Shown here: positions 1 to 6,860 of the stretch, piece by piece
Numbering within the stretch: the stretch's first letter is position 1
Layout of the letters: the number at the start of each line of letters is the position of its first letter
Source: Pseudomonadota bacterium
Lineage (GTDB): Bacteria > Pseudomonadota > Gammaproteobacteria > Halothiobacillales > Halothiobacillaceae
Direction: 5' to 3'
DNA length: 8,085 nucleotides
NCBI GenBank assembly: GCA_021795795.1
Contig: JAJYPA010000367.1
Location: forward strand, 1-8,085
Program-made: the position numbers and the translations under genes
Notes under the pieces: generated by a model
Database searches by the model: none
What the model was told of the DNA's origin: nothing
Seen by the model: only the letters and a program-made list of their open reading frames with translations

Positions 1-792
1 GACCTGGTCGGTACTGCCACCCAGGCGGTGCGCTTCGTCCACCACCACCAGGTCCCAACCGGCGGTAATCAGATCCTCGAACCGGCTGCGGTTGTATTCG
101 GCGACCCTTTCCGCCGTCCAGCCGCGCCGCTTGTCCATGGGCTTGACCGAATCCAGGGAGACGATGACCTGATCGAACATCGACCAGGCTGAACTCCGGT
201 GGTCTGCGCTCTTGTCTAAATTGGGAGCCAGGCGCTGCAAGGTGCCGATGTCGTCGCCCAGCACGAGCTGGAACTGTTCGTTGAAATGGGTCTGCATTTC
301 CGCCACCCACTGGGTGGCGATACCTTTGGGAGAGACGACCAGGGTTCGGCGCACCAGACCCCGTAGTTTGAGCTCGCGCATGACCAGACCGGCCTCGATG
401 GTCTTGCCGAGACCCACCTCGTCGGCCAGCAGGTAGCGCACGCGGTCGCCGGAGATGGCTCGGGACAAGGCGTGGATCTGGTGCGGCAGCGGAATGACAT
501 TGGACTCCATGGGAGCCAGCAATACATGGCCGTCAGTCGCGCTGGTGGAGCCTTCGAGCACCTCGGCCACCTTGGCTGCGGCGGCCACATAGGCGATGCG
601 CCCGGCCTCGATCTCCGGCTGCAAGTCGGTACTCAGCGGCCGCAAGGCGGAGCGGGGCACACGCACCACCGCGTCCTGGTTCGGCAACCAGACACGGCAA
701 ACCGTCTGCCCCCACAAGGTCTGTTCTTCAATGACCTTGCACGCGCTGTTATGAACGTTGCTGTATTGCCAAACATCCTGCATCGGCATCAT
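1..792 (-). CDS. SNF2/RapA-like DEAH-box helicase, N-terminal part (runs off the left edge)
   Basis: The first 264 codons of a superfamily 2 DNA translocase of the SNF2/HepA (RapA) type are present; the rest lies beyond base 1. An N-terminal segment of about 100 residues (starting MMPMQDVWQYSNV, with a beta-rich CRVWLPNQDAVVRVP stretch) precedes the ATPase core. The core shows PLPHQIHAL, Walker A motif I LLADEVGLGKTIEAGL at residues 121-136, motif Ia LVVSPKGIATQW at 151-162, and motif II VVVDEAHRL with DEAH at 252-255. Family members use ATP to translocate on duplex DNA or displace bound protein; SNF2 helicases with a methylase recur in phage-defence operons such as DISARM (DrmD). The ATG at 792 overlaps the preceding gene's TGA as ATGA with only a weak GGG upstream, so translation is probably coupled. 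The in-frame ATG at 783 is an alternative start. GC is about 63% in the line counted, higher than the two genes before it. The helicase call is firm; the DISARM-like role is inference. Confidence 0.9.
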   Translation of the reverse strand, partial: MMPMQDVWQYSNVHNSACKVIEEQTLWGQTVCRVWLPNQDAVVRVPRSALRPLSTDLQPEIEAGRIAYVAAAAKVAEVLEGSTSATDGHVLLAPMESNVIPLPHQIHALSRAISGDRVRYLLADEVGLGKTIEAGLVMRELKLRGLVRRTLVVSPKGIATQWVAEMQTHFNEQFQLVLGDDIGTLQRLAPNLDKSADHRSSAWSMFDQVIVSLDSVKPMDKRRGWTAERVAEYNRSRFEDLITAGWDLVVVDEAHRLGGSTDQV

Positions 793-1838
793 CCCGGAAT
801 TGAAAAATCGTTGTGATAAACCACGGATGCCAACTCGACTGTCCCGTCGACGCATTCCCAGTAATGAAGATGGAACTCCCTATCGATATCGCGACGCTGC
901 GCCTTATCGGAGCCTCGGATTCTTTGCGGATCATTCCCGCCAGGCCCTGTTCGCAAAGCGTGTACGGCTGAAAGATTGTGTCCTTTGATAGTCTCTACGA
1001 TTGATCGGAGAATCTTGGGTGGTACAGAATTCCTTTGGTCAGCACAAACCTGCCGGCACGACTCCCGGAACCTGGACCCGATGGTTGGAACAAGCACGCC
1101 GCCCCAGTCAGTAGCGTCGCCTTGCGCAATGGCGTACTTAAACAGGGCAATTCGGATGGCAAGTTCAATCCCAAGGTCGTCAGAGGCACCGACTAGTATT
1201 GCCGACTCATCGAGACATTCGATTAGCCCGTGAAAATCGTCACAGACCAATACATCGCCTTCAAAGAACTCGGGCGGGCATGGCAAGGCAGGAATATCGC
1301 CTCTGGTATGTTCGAGCTCGTGAATCTGTGCTCTTATCTGAATCACCTGCTTGGGTGCTTCTCTCAGAATGAGTGAATGGCCGCCAAGAGGTTGAGAACA
1401 GTGCTTACGCAGAACTGCGATCAACGTGATGCATCGGGCAAGATCGGACCGGAGACCGTCATGCGTTGTAAGCCGAATAACATCCGGATCTGTTTCCAAA
1501 TGCTCCGACAAGACATCCTTGACCCGATAATAGGTCTCAAAGGAAGGGGTAAGCGACAGCAGTTTTTCCGCGACCGTAGCGATGTCGTTTACGCTGTATT
1601 CCACAATTCCATGTCTATTGAAGAGCTCGCGGAGGTGGTTTCTTAGAGGGAAAAGCTCTTCATCAATCAAAGCCTCAGAAGCCCGCTCGCTCATGTAAAT
1701 GGCGACCCAGGGCTCATCAAGCAACTTGCTCCAGTCCAAAAGCGTGTCCACATACTGGAAAGCATCATCCTTGGCGCAATCAGCATGAGGAACCGCGAGC
1801 ACGCCTGCGTCAATTGTTACGCTGGGCAGGCTATGCAT
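789..1838 (-). CDS. Unrecognised 349-residue protein, partner of the upstream ATPase
   Basis: I do not recognise a named family. The protein is 349 residues, with no signal peptide or membrane segment, and looks soluble and mixed alpha/beta. The N-terminus SVTIDAGVLAVP, with an acidic residue after a beta strand and later YMSERASEAL, loosely recalls PIN-type nucleases, but that is a weak resemblance. The middle has a hydrophobic-acidic stretch GDVLVCDDFHGLIE. The last 55 residues (about 296-349) are dense in charged and aromatic residues: RTGPGGNDPQ, then RRDIDREFHLHYWE (315-328), then a strand-like VELASVVYHNDF. These look like a conserved functional site. The start at 1838 lies inside the end of the ATPase gene (8-bp overlap) and has GGAGG 7 bases upstream. 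The stop overlaps the helicase start. Such tight packing implies it works with the ATPase, as effector or adaptor. Function is unknown; the gene itself is well supported. Confidence 0.85.
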   Translation of the reverse strand: MHSLPSVTIDAGVLAVPHADCAKDDAFQYVDTLLDWSKLLDEPWVAIYMSERASEALIDEELFPLRNHLRELFNRHGIVEYSVNDIATVAEKLLSLTPSFETYYRVKDVLSEHLETDPDVIRLTTHDGLRSDLARCITLIAVLRKHCSQPLGGHSLILREAPKQVIQIRAQIHELEHTRGDIPALPCPPEFFEGDVLVCDDFHGLIECLDESAILVGASDDLGIELAIRIALFKYAIAQGDATDWGGVLVPTIGSRFRESCRQVCADQRNSVPPKILRSIVETIKGHNLSAVHALRTGPGGNDPQRIRGSDKAQRRDIDREFHLHYWECVDGTVELASVVYHNDFSIPG

Positions 1839-3753
1839 CTTTATTCCTCCGGCTCGCTTTCCGTTTCATCGCCGCAGCTCTCAGGATTTCTTCGGCCTGC
1901 TGTTGAGACTGATCAAAGAACCCTTCCGGCCAGTCTGAAATGGCCCCATACTCGTTAATCACCACCTCCCGGAAAGATGAACCCTGCGATGGCTTTTCCA
2001 CGAAGTAAATTTTGGCCTGACTGTTTAGCTCTTTTTCGGGTGATGCCGCTGCAATTCGGAAACGGAGGCGGTCAATAAAGTATTCGCTGTGGGTCTCAAC
2101 AATGCACTGCTTGTTGCACAACGCCATCGAAAGGAAGAAATCGCCCAGCAGGGTCTGAACCTTTGGGTGTAGATGCAGCTCCGGCTGCTCAAAAACCAGA
2201 GTGGAGTCCGTGTCGGCCAGAAGACACATAACGAGAATTGGCAACACTTGACTGACGCCTACGCCCACATGCGTAAGGTCGTGCGTGCTATCCGAATTGG
2301 AAAGACCTACCTTCAGCTCATGCCCCAACTTCCCCTGATCCCGGCTTTTTACCAAGCTGGCCACACCCAGATATTGGAGCCAGTCGGTAACCGCCGCTTC
2401 GAGTGTCCGGGTAACCGTATTGCGGTCAATTACCGGATCTTTGAAATTTGCCGATGGGATGTAGCGGATCTTTTTGTTTTTGTGCAACTCAAGAATGGAA
2501 GCCGTATGTTCCCCGCGTAAACCTACGTCATGTGGATCGGCTGCTGGTGCGAGCGGGTACAGCGGCTTGGGAGCATCCCTCAATGGGCCGAGGTATTTCA
2601 AAGACGAGGCGAAGAAATTGTCCAGGTACCAGGTGGCTTCCGTTATTAAGCGAGGCGGCCTGGCTTGGACAACGGCATGGGTCTCTAACTTCTCTGCTGT
2701 TGATGCCTTCATGGCTGCATGGATGCGGTCAAAAATGTCCTCACGCTCACGCAGTACCTGCTGAACCCTCAGGCGCTCATCGCGTGTAAGGCCGCGTAGT
2801 CGTTCGTGCCATGCTCTGAATGTGAGTGTCTCGGACTCGGCACCAAACAGTGACTCCTGCCGATACTTGGCCTTGAAGACCTGATCAAAATCGATGGTGC
2901 CTTCGAGGACTTCGCGCAAGACCGCAATGATTTCTTCGGAAAGAAGAATCTCCCTTCCCATGCTGCGCCGTAAACCCATGGAACGACGGCCATCGTCCTG
3001 GAGAGCCATGGTGATGGCGTTCGCGTCCTCTTCAATGGTATCGATGGCGTATACGATTCTCTCGGGAAGAAAGTGTCTCAGCATGCAGCCGATAGGCTCG
3101 GCCGAGCGAAAGTCTTCCTTGACCTCAGTCATGGAGCTCTCGTCCAGTTCAACTGCGTAAGCCAAACTTGCACGTAGCTGGTCGTCTATTTCACTTACGC
3201 CATCAGCTCCTTCAATCTCGGAAATAGCTTTGCTGGATTGATGAATAGAGATGCCTGCTTTCTGATCAACGTTATCCTCGTCTCTGGATACGCAGGACAA
3301 CTGGGTGGCAAAAAGCCGAGGTTGAATTTGAAACAGGTCACGCTGAGAGCTTGAAGGATCAGCGTCGAATGAGATCTCACAAGCGATTTCCTGAAGTTGA
3401 TTGGAGCGCGGCCCATAGTAAATTGCACCACGAGGGGCGATTTGGGACCGCCTCGGGGTTGCAGTCTCCTGATCCGGCAATGGTCGACATGTGCATTTGA
3501 TGGTGATTTGGTCCGACTCTCCACCGTTGGATTTCAGGTCATCAAACTGGCCTAGACTGGTGAGCGATCCATTTAATACGACAGAGCGTGAGCCGACTTT
3601 GTGCGCCAATGTCTGCGCAACAAGTAGGACTGATTGAATAAATGTGCTCTTGCCGCTGCTGTTCGCACCGGCGAAGATCGTAAGCGGTCCGAGATCCAGC
3701 TCGGTTTCCTTGCGAATCGATTTAAAGTTGAAGACTTTCCATTTCGTGATCAT
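1831..3753 (-). CDS. AAA/SMC-like ATPase with C-terminal DUF3696-type region
   Basis: This 640-residue ATPase is of the ABC/SMC-like AAA class (AAA_15/AAA_21). Its N-terminus MITKWKVFNFKSI leads into Walker A GANSSGKST at residues 29-37. A long alpha-rich middle (about 150-400) would form the coiled or lid region. The C-terminal half carries a signature-like GVGVSQVLPIL from 497, Walker B LVFEQPELHLHP at 519-530 with E522 and E525, and the switch histidine in ETHSEYFIDRL (H555). After it comes EYGAISDWPEGFFDQS (601-616), typical of DUF3696 ATPases. No TOPRIM nuclease domain follows, unlike OLD-family nucleases. Relatives act as NTP-driven sensors in defence modules paired with a separate effector, so the next gene is the likely partner. 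The ATG at 3753 has a GGAGGGG site 8 bases upstream and starts 3 bases after the methylase stop; the TAG stop lies within the next gene. Family call firm, partner role inferred. Confidence 0.93.
   Translation of the reverse strand: MITKWKVFNFKSIRKETELDLGPLTIFAGANSSGKSTFIQSVLLVAQTLAHKVGSRSVVLNGSLTSLGQFDDLKSNGGESDQITIKCTCRPLPDQETATPRRSQIAPRGAIYYGPRSNQLQEIACEISFDADPSSSQRDLFQIQPRLFATQLSCVSRDEDNVDQKAGISIHQSSKAISEIEGADGVSEIDDQLRASLAYAVELDESSMTEVKEDFRSAEPIGCMLRHFLPERIVYAIDTIEEDANAITMALQDDGRRSMGLRRSMGREILLSEEIIAVLREVLEGTIDFDQVFKAKYRQESLFGAESETLTFRAWHERLRGLTRDERLRVQQVLREREDIFDRIHAAMKASTAEKLETHAVVQARPPRLITEATWYLDNFFASSLKYLGPLRDAPKPLYPLAPAADPHDVGLRGEHTASILELHKNKKIRYIPSANFKDPVIDRNTVTRTLEAAVTDWLQYLGVASLVKSRDQGKLGHELKVGLSNSDSTHDLTHVGVGVSQVLPILVMCLLADTDSTLVFEQPELHLHPKVQTLLGDFFLSMALCNKQCIVETHSEYFIDRLRFRIAAASPEKELNSQAKIYFVEKPSQGSSFREVVINEYGAISDWPEGFFDQSQQQAEEILRAAAMKRKASRRNKDA
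1846..1850 (-). promoter_or_regulatory. Ribosome-binding site of the unknown partner gene
   Basis: GGAGG lies inside the end of the ATPase gene, 7 bases before the ATG at 1838. It confirms the overlapping start and suggests that the partner is made in step with the ATPase. Confidence 0.75.
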
Positions 3754-3756
3754 GGG

Positions 3757-6588
3757 TTATTCCCCTCCCATTCTTGTTACCGCTTGGTCGTACCACATGA
3801 GCAGTTTGGGATCTTCTTCCAGGATGTTGTTGGGGATCTTGTCGGCCACGGCGACGATGACGGCGTAGTCACGCTCCTGCCAGGCCTTCTTGAATCCGGC
3901 GCGGACAGCTTCCAGACGGAAAACCTTGAGCTTCTTCTTGACCTCTTTGTATTCCACGAACTCCTTGAGCAGTGCCTTTTCGCGTAACTTCTCCAGGTCG
4001 CCTGCCTTGTTGGGATCAGGCACGTACCAGCGGTCACGGGCCTTGGCGATCAGGGTTGGATCATCCTTGGGCAGATTGCGCAGCTCTTTCCAGTTGGTGG
4101 AGAGATAGGCGTGGACTTGCTCGGGCACAGGGCCTTTGCCGTCGTAACGTAAGAAATTTTGCTCCAGCAAGGTTGAAAGCTCTAGAGGGATTTCTGCCTT
4201 ACTCCAAGCTCTCTGTGCTTCCTGTATGAAATGGGGATGCACTTCCTGAAAGGTTTGCGGCTTTTCTTTGAAATTTTGCCGTAGCCATTGAATGGCAGAT
4301 GCTTCATCAGAAACAAACAAGGAGAGTTGTTCCACAGACTTAACATTGATGCGTTTTTTATCATACTCTGCAGTTTGGTCATGCAGAAAAAACATACCAT
4401 CTCGTTCAGAAAAACGTTGCGAGAGGCCCTGATAAAAGTCACTTGCAGACAGTGGAACTGACACCCCTCTTTGCACATGGAAAGCTACCATTCTGTCAAA
4501 CAGAAGGTAATTTAATCTCTCGGCGATGATTTCCATCTTGCCCGCCTTAGCAATAAAAACAGGCAATTGTGAAAGATGTGTTCTAATAAAATCCCAGACC
4601 CCCGTTTCTGTCCCAGCAGAAAGTTTAAAGCGATCCTCAAGACCACCATTGGGTTTGTAGGCAGAGATGATCAAATCTTGATTAACTGTTCCGCTGACAT
4701 GAGTATCTTGGTGAACTGTTTTCTGCTTCTTGTCCAAAGTGGCAACATGCGCAATTACAAAACCAGCTTTTCCCATTGCTTCTTGAATTGAGTTCCAAAC
4801 TGATGCTTTAGAATTATGAAACTCTACGGTCATCCATTTTCCCGGCTTAAGTATTCTGTAATACTCAGAGAAAGCCTTGGACATCATATCGGTGTAGACC
4901 AAGAGAGATTTACCGACGACCTCATTCACGACTGCATCAGAGTCGCCACGTGACTTAACGCCAAGGAAGCTTTCTAAGCCAAAGTTAAGCTCTGAATATT
5001 GAATGTTATGACCAAATGGTGGATCAGTAAAAATGTAGTCAACAGATGAGGTTGGGATATTCACCAGATTTGACGATGATCCCGTATTGAGGACTGGTCG
5101 ACCATATTGTCTAAATCCATGACTTTGTAGCGCAGAGAGTATGTCCTTCTGCTTGTCATCCATCAGCCTTAGGATATTCATTTCACAAAAGAGGTTAGGA
5201 AGATATAAACAGTTCGCCATTGGGCCATTAACGCGGCCTTGTGGATTGTGCTTGTTAATTATGAAGCGATTGCGCTTGGTCGCATTTCTGTCAGCAAAAG
5301 AAGTGAATAGAAAGAGGAGGGAGTTTTTTTCTTTATAGTCAAACTCACCGTTTTTTATACTGTCTAAAATTTTCGACAGTGCAACAATAGTTCGAGTTGT
5401 ATAGAAATTATGAAGATGGGTTACGCCCTTGTCTGCAAAAGCATCCCTGCGCCAACGGTCACCTCTTGGCATTTCAATAATTGGGAAACTGGCCAAGGTC
5501 GTACCGTCCGCAGCTATAGTCTTGAGGCTCTTTTCATCTCCGGCACTCCACTCCTTCTGAAGCTTTTTCTTCCCAGAAGGTATGTAGCTAATTCTCACCG
5601 GCTTCTGCTTGAAAATTTTAATAGGAAGCTTGGTCAGTGGATCTAATGTGGTCTCATAGGACCTTTGCAACGATCTTGTCGACTGTTTAGCACCGCAAGA
5701 AGGACAGTCAAATATTTTATTGGCTTCCCCTTCATCGAGGTCAACACCAACGTCCCAATAGACAAACTCATGGGAGCACTCGGTGCAAATATATGCATCA
5801 CTCCAGATGACGTAGTTAATGACACCACAACGTGAGCCTTCATCGGTGTATGCGGTGTATATCTCTGATTCAAGACCAGAGACTTTTTGGGATAATTTGC
5901 GGTAAGCAACCTTGAATTTCGTGCTACTGATGGGGTTGTTTAGGTTATTCGAGATAAAAGTGGCAACAGGAGCTAAATCGGTGATAACAGCGTTCCTTTT
6001 GCCAAGACATGAAATCAAATGGCCTTCGGAATCCAATACTGAGTCATCACCTAAGACACGATAACCTAATGACTGTACAGTCTCTTTGCTACCACACATT
6101 TGCGCGGCCACACCCGTCATACCGGTTCCACAGAACCCGTCGAACACGATATCCCCCGGCTGCGTGTAATGGAGGATATAACGCATGATGGCCTTGTGCG
6201 GCACCTTGGTATGGTAGGAGTGCGCGTTATAGATGGGGTCGTTCTTGCCCTCGCTCACGTCGGCCGCAAAGGGCTCACGGTGGTAGTGATAGCCCTCGGA
6301 CTGCTCCGGCTTCTGCACCTCCCATTCGGCGATGAAGTCGGCGATCCACGGGTTCGGGCAGGCGGTGTAGTACGGCGGATCGCTCAGGTTCAGAATGTCC
6401 TCGTCGCTGCCGATGGGAAAGCCTTCGATCTTGCGGAATTCCGGGTCCTGCAGCTTCTTGCGCAGTTGCTCGGTAAAGTGGGCACGTCGGGCCTCGTCGT
6501 TCTCGAATGTCATGCCGAGGCAAGTCACAGGGCCTGATGGCTTCTGCGGTTCTTCAAGCAGTGAGTCAAACAAACTGTTTTCTTTCAT
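3757..6588 (-). CDS. Large DNA methyltransferase with zinc-ribbon-like insertion (adenine- or cytosine-N4-type)
   Basis: This 943-residue protein carries both halves of an amino-methyltransferase. Motif X/I is HSYHTKVPHKAIMRYIL followed by VFDGFCGTG (148-156), the S-adenosylmethionine loop. ITDLAPVATFI (202-212) suits motif II, and catalytic motif IV is DPPFGHNIQYSEL (522-534), with YYRILKPGKWMTVEF soon after. About 370 residues separate motifs I and IV and include two CxxC pairs (268/271 and 295/298), probably a zinc ribbon. The conserved-looking C-terminus contains ARDRWYVPDPNKAGDLEKLR. It probably methylates A-N6 or C-N4 in DNA, either marking self or forming part of a modification-dependent system. 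The start at 6588 is preferred: AAAGGA lies 8 bases upstream, and the protein then begins MKENSLFDSLLEEP. A longer frame from 6672 would translate a dispersed repeat (LFAWIRVHSWF) and is rejected. The centre (about 4140-6100) is AT-rich against GC-rich ends. It resembles COG1743-type methylases but no DUF1156 is evident. Methylase call firm, target base unknown. Confidence 0.92.
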   Translation of the reverse strand: MKENSLFDSLLEEPQKPSGPVTCLGMTFENDEARRAHFTEQLRKKLQDPEFRKIEGFPIGSDEDILNLSDPPYYTACPNPWIADFIAEWEVQKPEQSEGYHYHREPFAADVSEGKNDPIYNAHSYHTKVPHKAIMRYILHYTQPGDIVFDGFCGTGMTGVAAQMCGSKETVQSLGYRVLGDDSVLDSEGHLISCLGKRNAVITDLAPVATFISNNLNNPISSTKFKVAYRKLSQKVSGLESEIYTAYTDEGSRCGVINYVIWSDAYICTECSHEFVYWDVGVDLDEGEANKIFDCPSCGAKQSTRSLQRSYETTLDPLTKLPIKIFKQKPVRISYIPSGKKKLQKEWSAGDEKSLKTIAADGTTLASFPIIEMPRGDRWRRDAFADKGVTHLHNFYTTRTIVALSKILDSIKNGEFDYKEKNSLLFLFTSFADRNATKRNRFIINKHNPQGRVNGPMANCLYLPNLFCEMNILRLMDDKQKDILSALQSHGFRQYGRPVLNTGSSSNLVNIPTSSVDYIFTDPPFGHNIQYSELNFGLESFLGVKSRGDSDAVVNEVVGKSLLVYTDMMSKAFSEYYRILKPGKWMTVEFHNSKASVWNSIQEAMGKAGFVIAHVATLDKKQKTVHQDTHVSGTVNQDLIISAYKPNGGLEDRFKLSAGTETGVWDFIRTHLSQLPVFIAKAGKMEIIAERLNYLLFDRMVAFHVQRGVSVPLSASDFYQGLSQRFSERDGMFFLHDQTAEYDKKRINVKSVEQLSLFVSDEASAIQWLRQNFKEKPQTFQEVHPHFIQEAQRAWSKAEIPLELSTLLEQNFLRYDGKGPVPEQVHAYLSTNWKELRNLPKDDPTLIAKARDRWYVPDPNKAGDLEKLREKALLKEFVEYKEVKKKLKVFRLEAVRAGFKKAWQERDYAVIVAVADKIPNNILEEDPKLLMWYDQAVTRMGGE
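3763..3769 (-). promoter_or_regulatory. Ribosome-binding site of the ATPase gene
   Basis: A strong GGAGGGG lies within the last codons of the methylase gene, 8-9 bases before the ATG at 3753. It supports independent but neighbouring re-initiation within one message. Confidence 0.75.
4140..6100. other. AT-rich block inside the methylase gene
   Basis: Sample 60-base lines counted by eye give 60-67% GC at 3841-3900, 4081-4140 and 6301-6360. Inside the block they give 43% at 4141-4200, 40% at 4321-4380, 37% at 5281-5340 and 45% at 6001-6060. The left edge is sharp, at about 4140. The right edge lies just after the codons for motif I. The block covers residues about 163-817, including the zinc-ribbon-like part and catalytic motif IV, and stays in frame throughout. 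Confidence 0.65.
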
Positions 6589-6596
6589 CTTCATAA

Positions 6597-6602
6597 TCCT
6601 TT
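6597..6602 (-). promoter_or_regulatory. Ribosome-binding site deciding the methylase start
   Basis: AAAGGA on the minus strand lies 8 bases before the ATG at 6588. The alternative ATG at 6594 would be only 2 bases from it, and the ATG at 6672 lies upstream of the repeat. The spacing therefore favours 6588. Confidence 0.65.
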
Positions 6603-6604
6603 GG

Positions 6605-6637
6605 AACCACGAATGGACACGAATCCACGCGAATAAT
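6605..6637. repeat. CACGAAT decamer repeat, three imperfect tandem units
   Basis: Three 10-bp units follow one another: CACGAATGGA (6608-6617), CACGAATCCA (6618-6627) and CGCGAATAAT (6628-6637), preceded by AAC. Sequences of this CACGAATGGACACGAAT type occur as dispersed intergenic repeats in many proteobacterial genomes. When translated they give the familiar spurious peptide FAWIRVHSWF, which is the extension seen if the methylase start is placed too far upstream. Confidence 0.6.
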
Positions 6638-6678
6638 GTTAACCATCTGTCTGAGAGCTGACTCGCACGCACAGGATG

Positions 6679-6703
6679 GCGGAATACGCGGAAAGCACGG
6701 AAG
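6679..6703. repeat. GCGGAATAC/GCGGAAAGCACGGAAG dispersed-repeat-like segment
   Basis: Near-decamer units GCGGAATAC, GCGGAAAGCA and CGGAAGG follow one another. This is the second common flavour of the same dispersed repeat class, often seen close to CACGAAT units. It probably marks a small remnant of repeat sequence in the leader. Identity rests on pattern memory, not on a search. Confidence 0.4.
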
Positions 6704-6735
6704 GGCTACTTGCTATACACGTTTTTATACGCCGG

Positions 6736-6752
6736 GCGCATAAGTTATGCGC
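6736..6752. repeat. 17-bp perfect inverted repeat
   Basis: GCGCATAAGTTATGCGC reads the same on both strands except for its single centre base (two 8-bp arms). It lies in the methylase leader, downstream of the only -35-like box, a position where a repressor dimer could act. Function is inferred from symmetry and place only. Confidence 0.45.
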
Positions 6753-6759
6753 GGAGAGC

Positions 6760-6792
6760 ATATAATTGCGCATTGGCGCATTTTCTTGTCAA
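6760..6792 (-). promoter_or_regulatory. Weak sigma-70-like promoter candidate for the methylase operon
   Basis: A consensus TTGACA occurs on the minus strand (6792-6787). The best -10-like sequence, TTATAT (6765-6760), lies 21 bases downstream, longer than the usual 16-18. At the normal spacing the hexamers (CGCAAT, GCAATT) match poorly. If real, the leader would be about 165-170 bases long. The -35 match alone is weak evidence. Confidence 0.25.
6767..6780. repeat. Short GCGCA inverted repeat
   Basis: TGCGC and GCGCA arms are separated by ATTG. It shares the GCGCA core with the larger palindrome at 6736-6752 and lies within the spacer region of the weak promoter candidate. It could be chance in a region rich in this word. 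Confidence 0.3.
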
Positions 6793-6860
6793 CGAGCAAG
6801 CTTCGATACAAGCGGATACGTGTGGCACTCGTATATTTCGGCCGTTCTATGCACGATTTT

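Noticed and set aside
212..816. Plus-strand and alternative minus-strand frames across the helicase start
   Set aside because: The minus frame from 792 carries helicase motifs I, Ia and II in order; the others show none.
1831..3753. OLD-family nuclease
   Set aside because: The protein ends shortly after the DUF3696-like region; no TOPRIM acidic motifs follow the ATPase core.
6589..6672. Upstream extension of the methylase frame to an ATG at 6672
   Set aside because: The added residues translate a dispersed DNA repeat and lack a ribosome-binding site, whereas the ATG at 6588 has AAAGGA at 8 bases.
6761..6766. Perfect TATAAT on the plus strand
   Set aside because: No -35-like hexamer lies 16-18 bases upstream, and it would drive transcription antisense to the ATP-binding gene.
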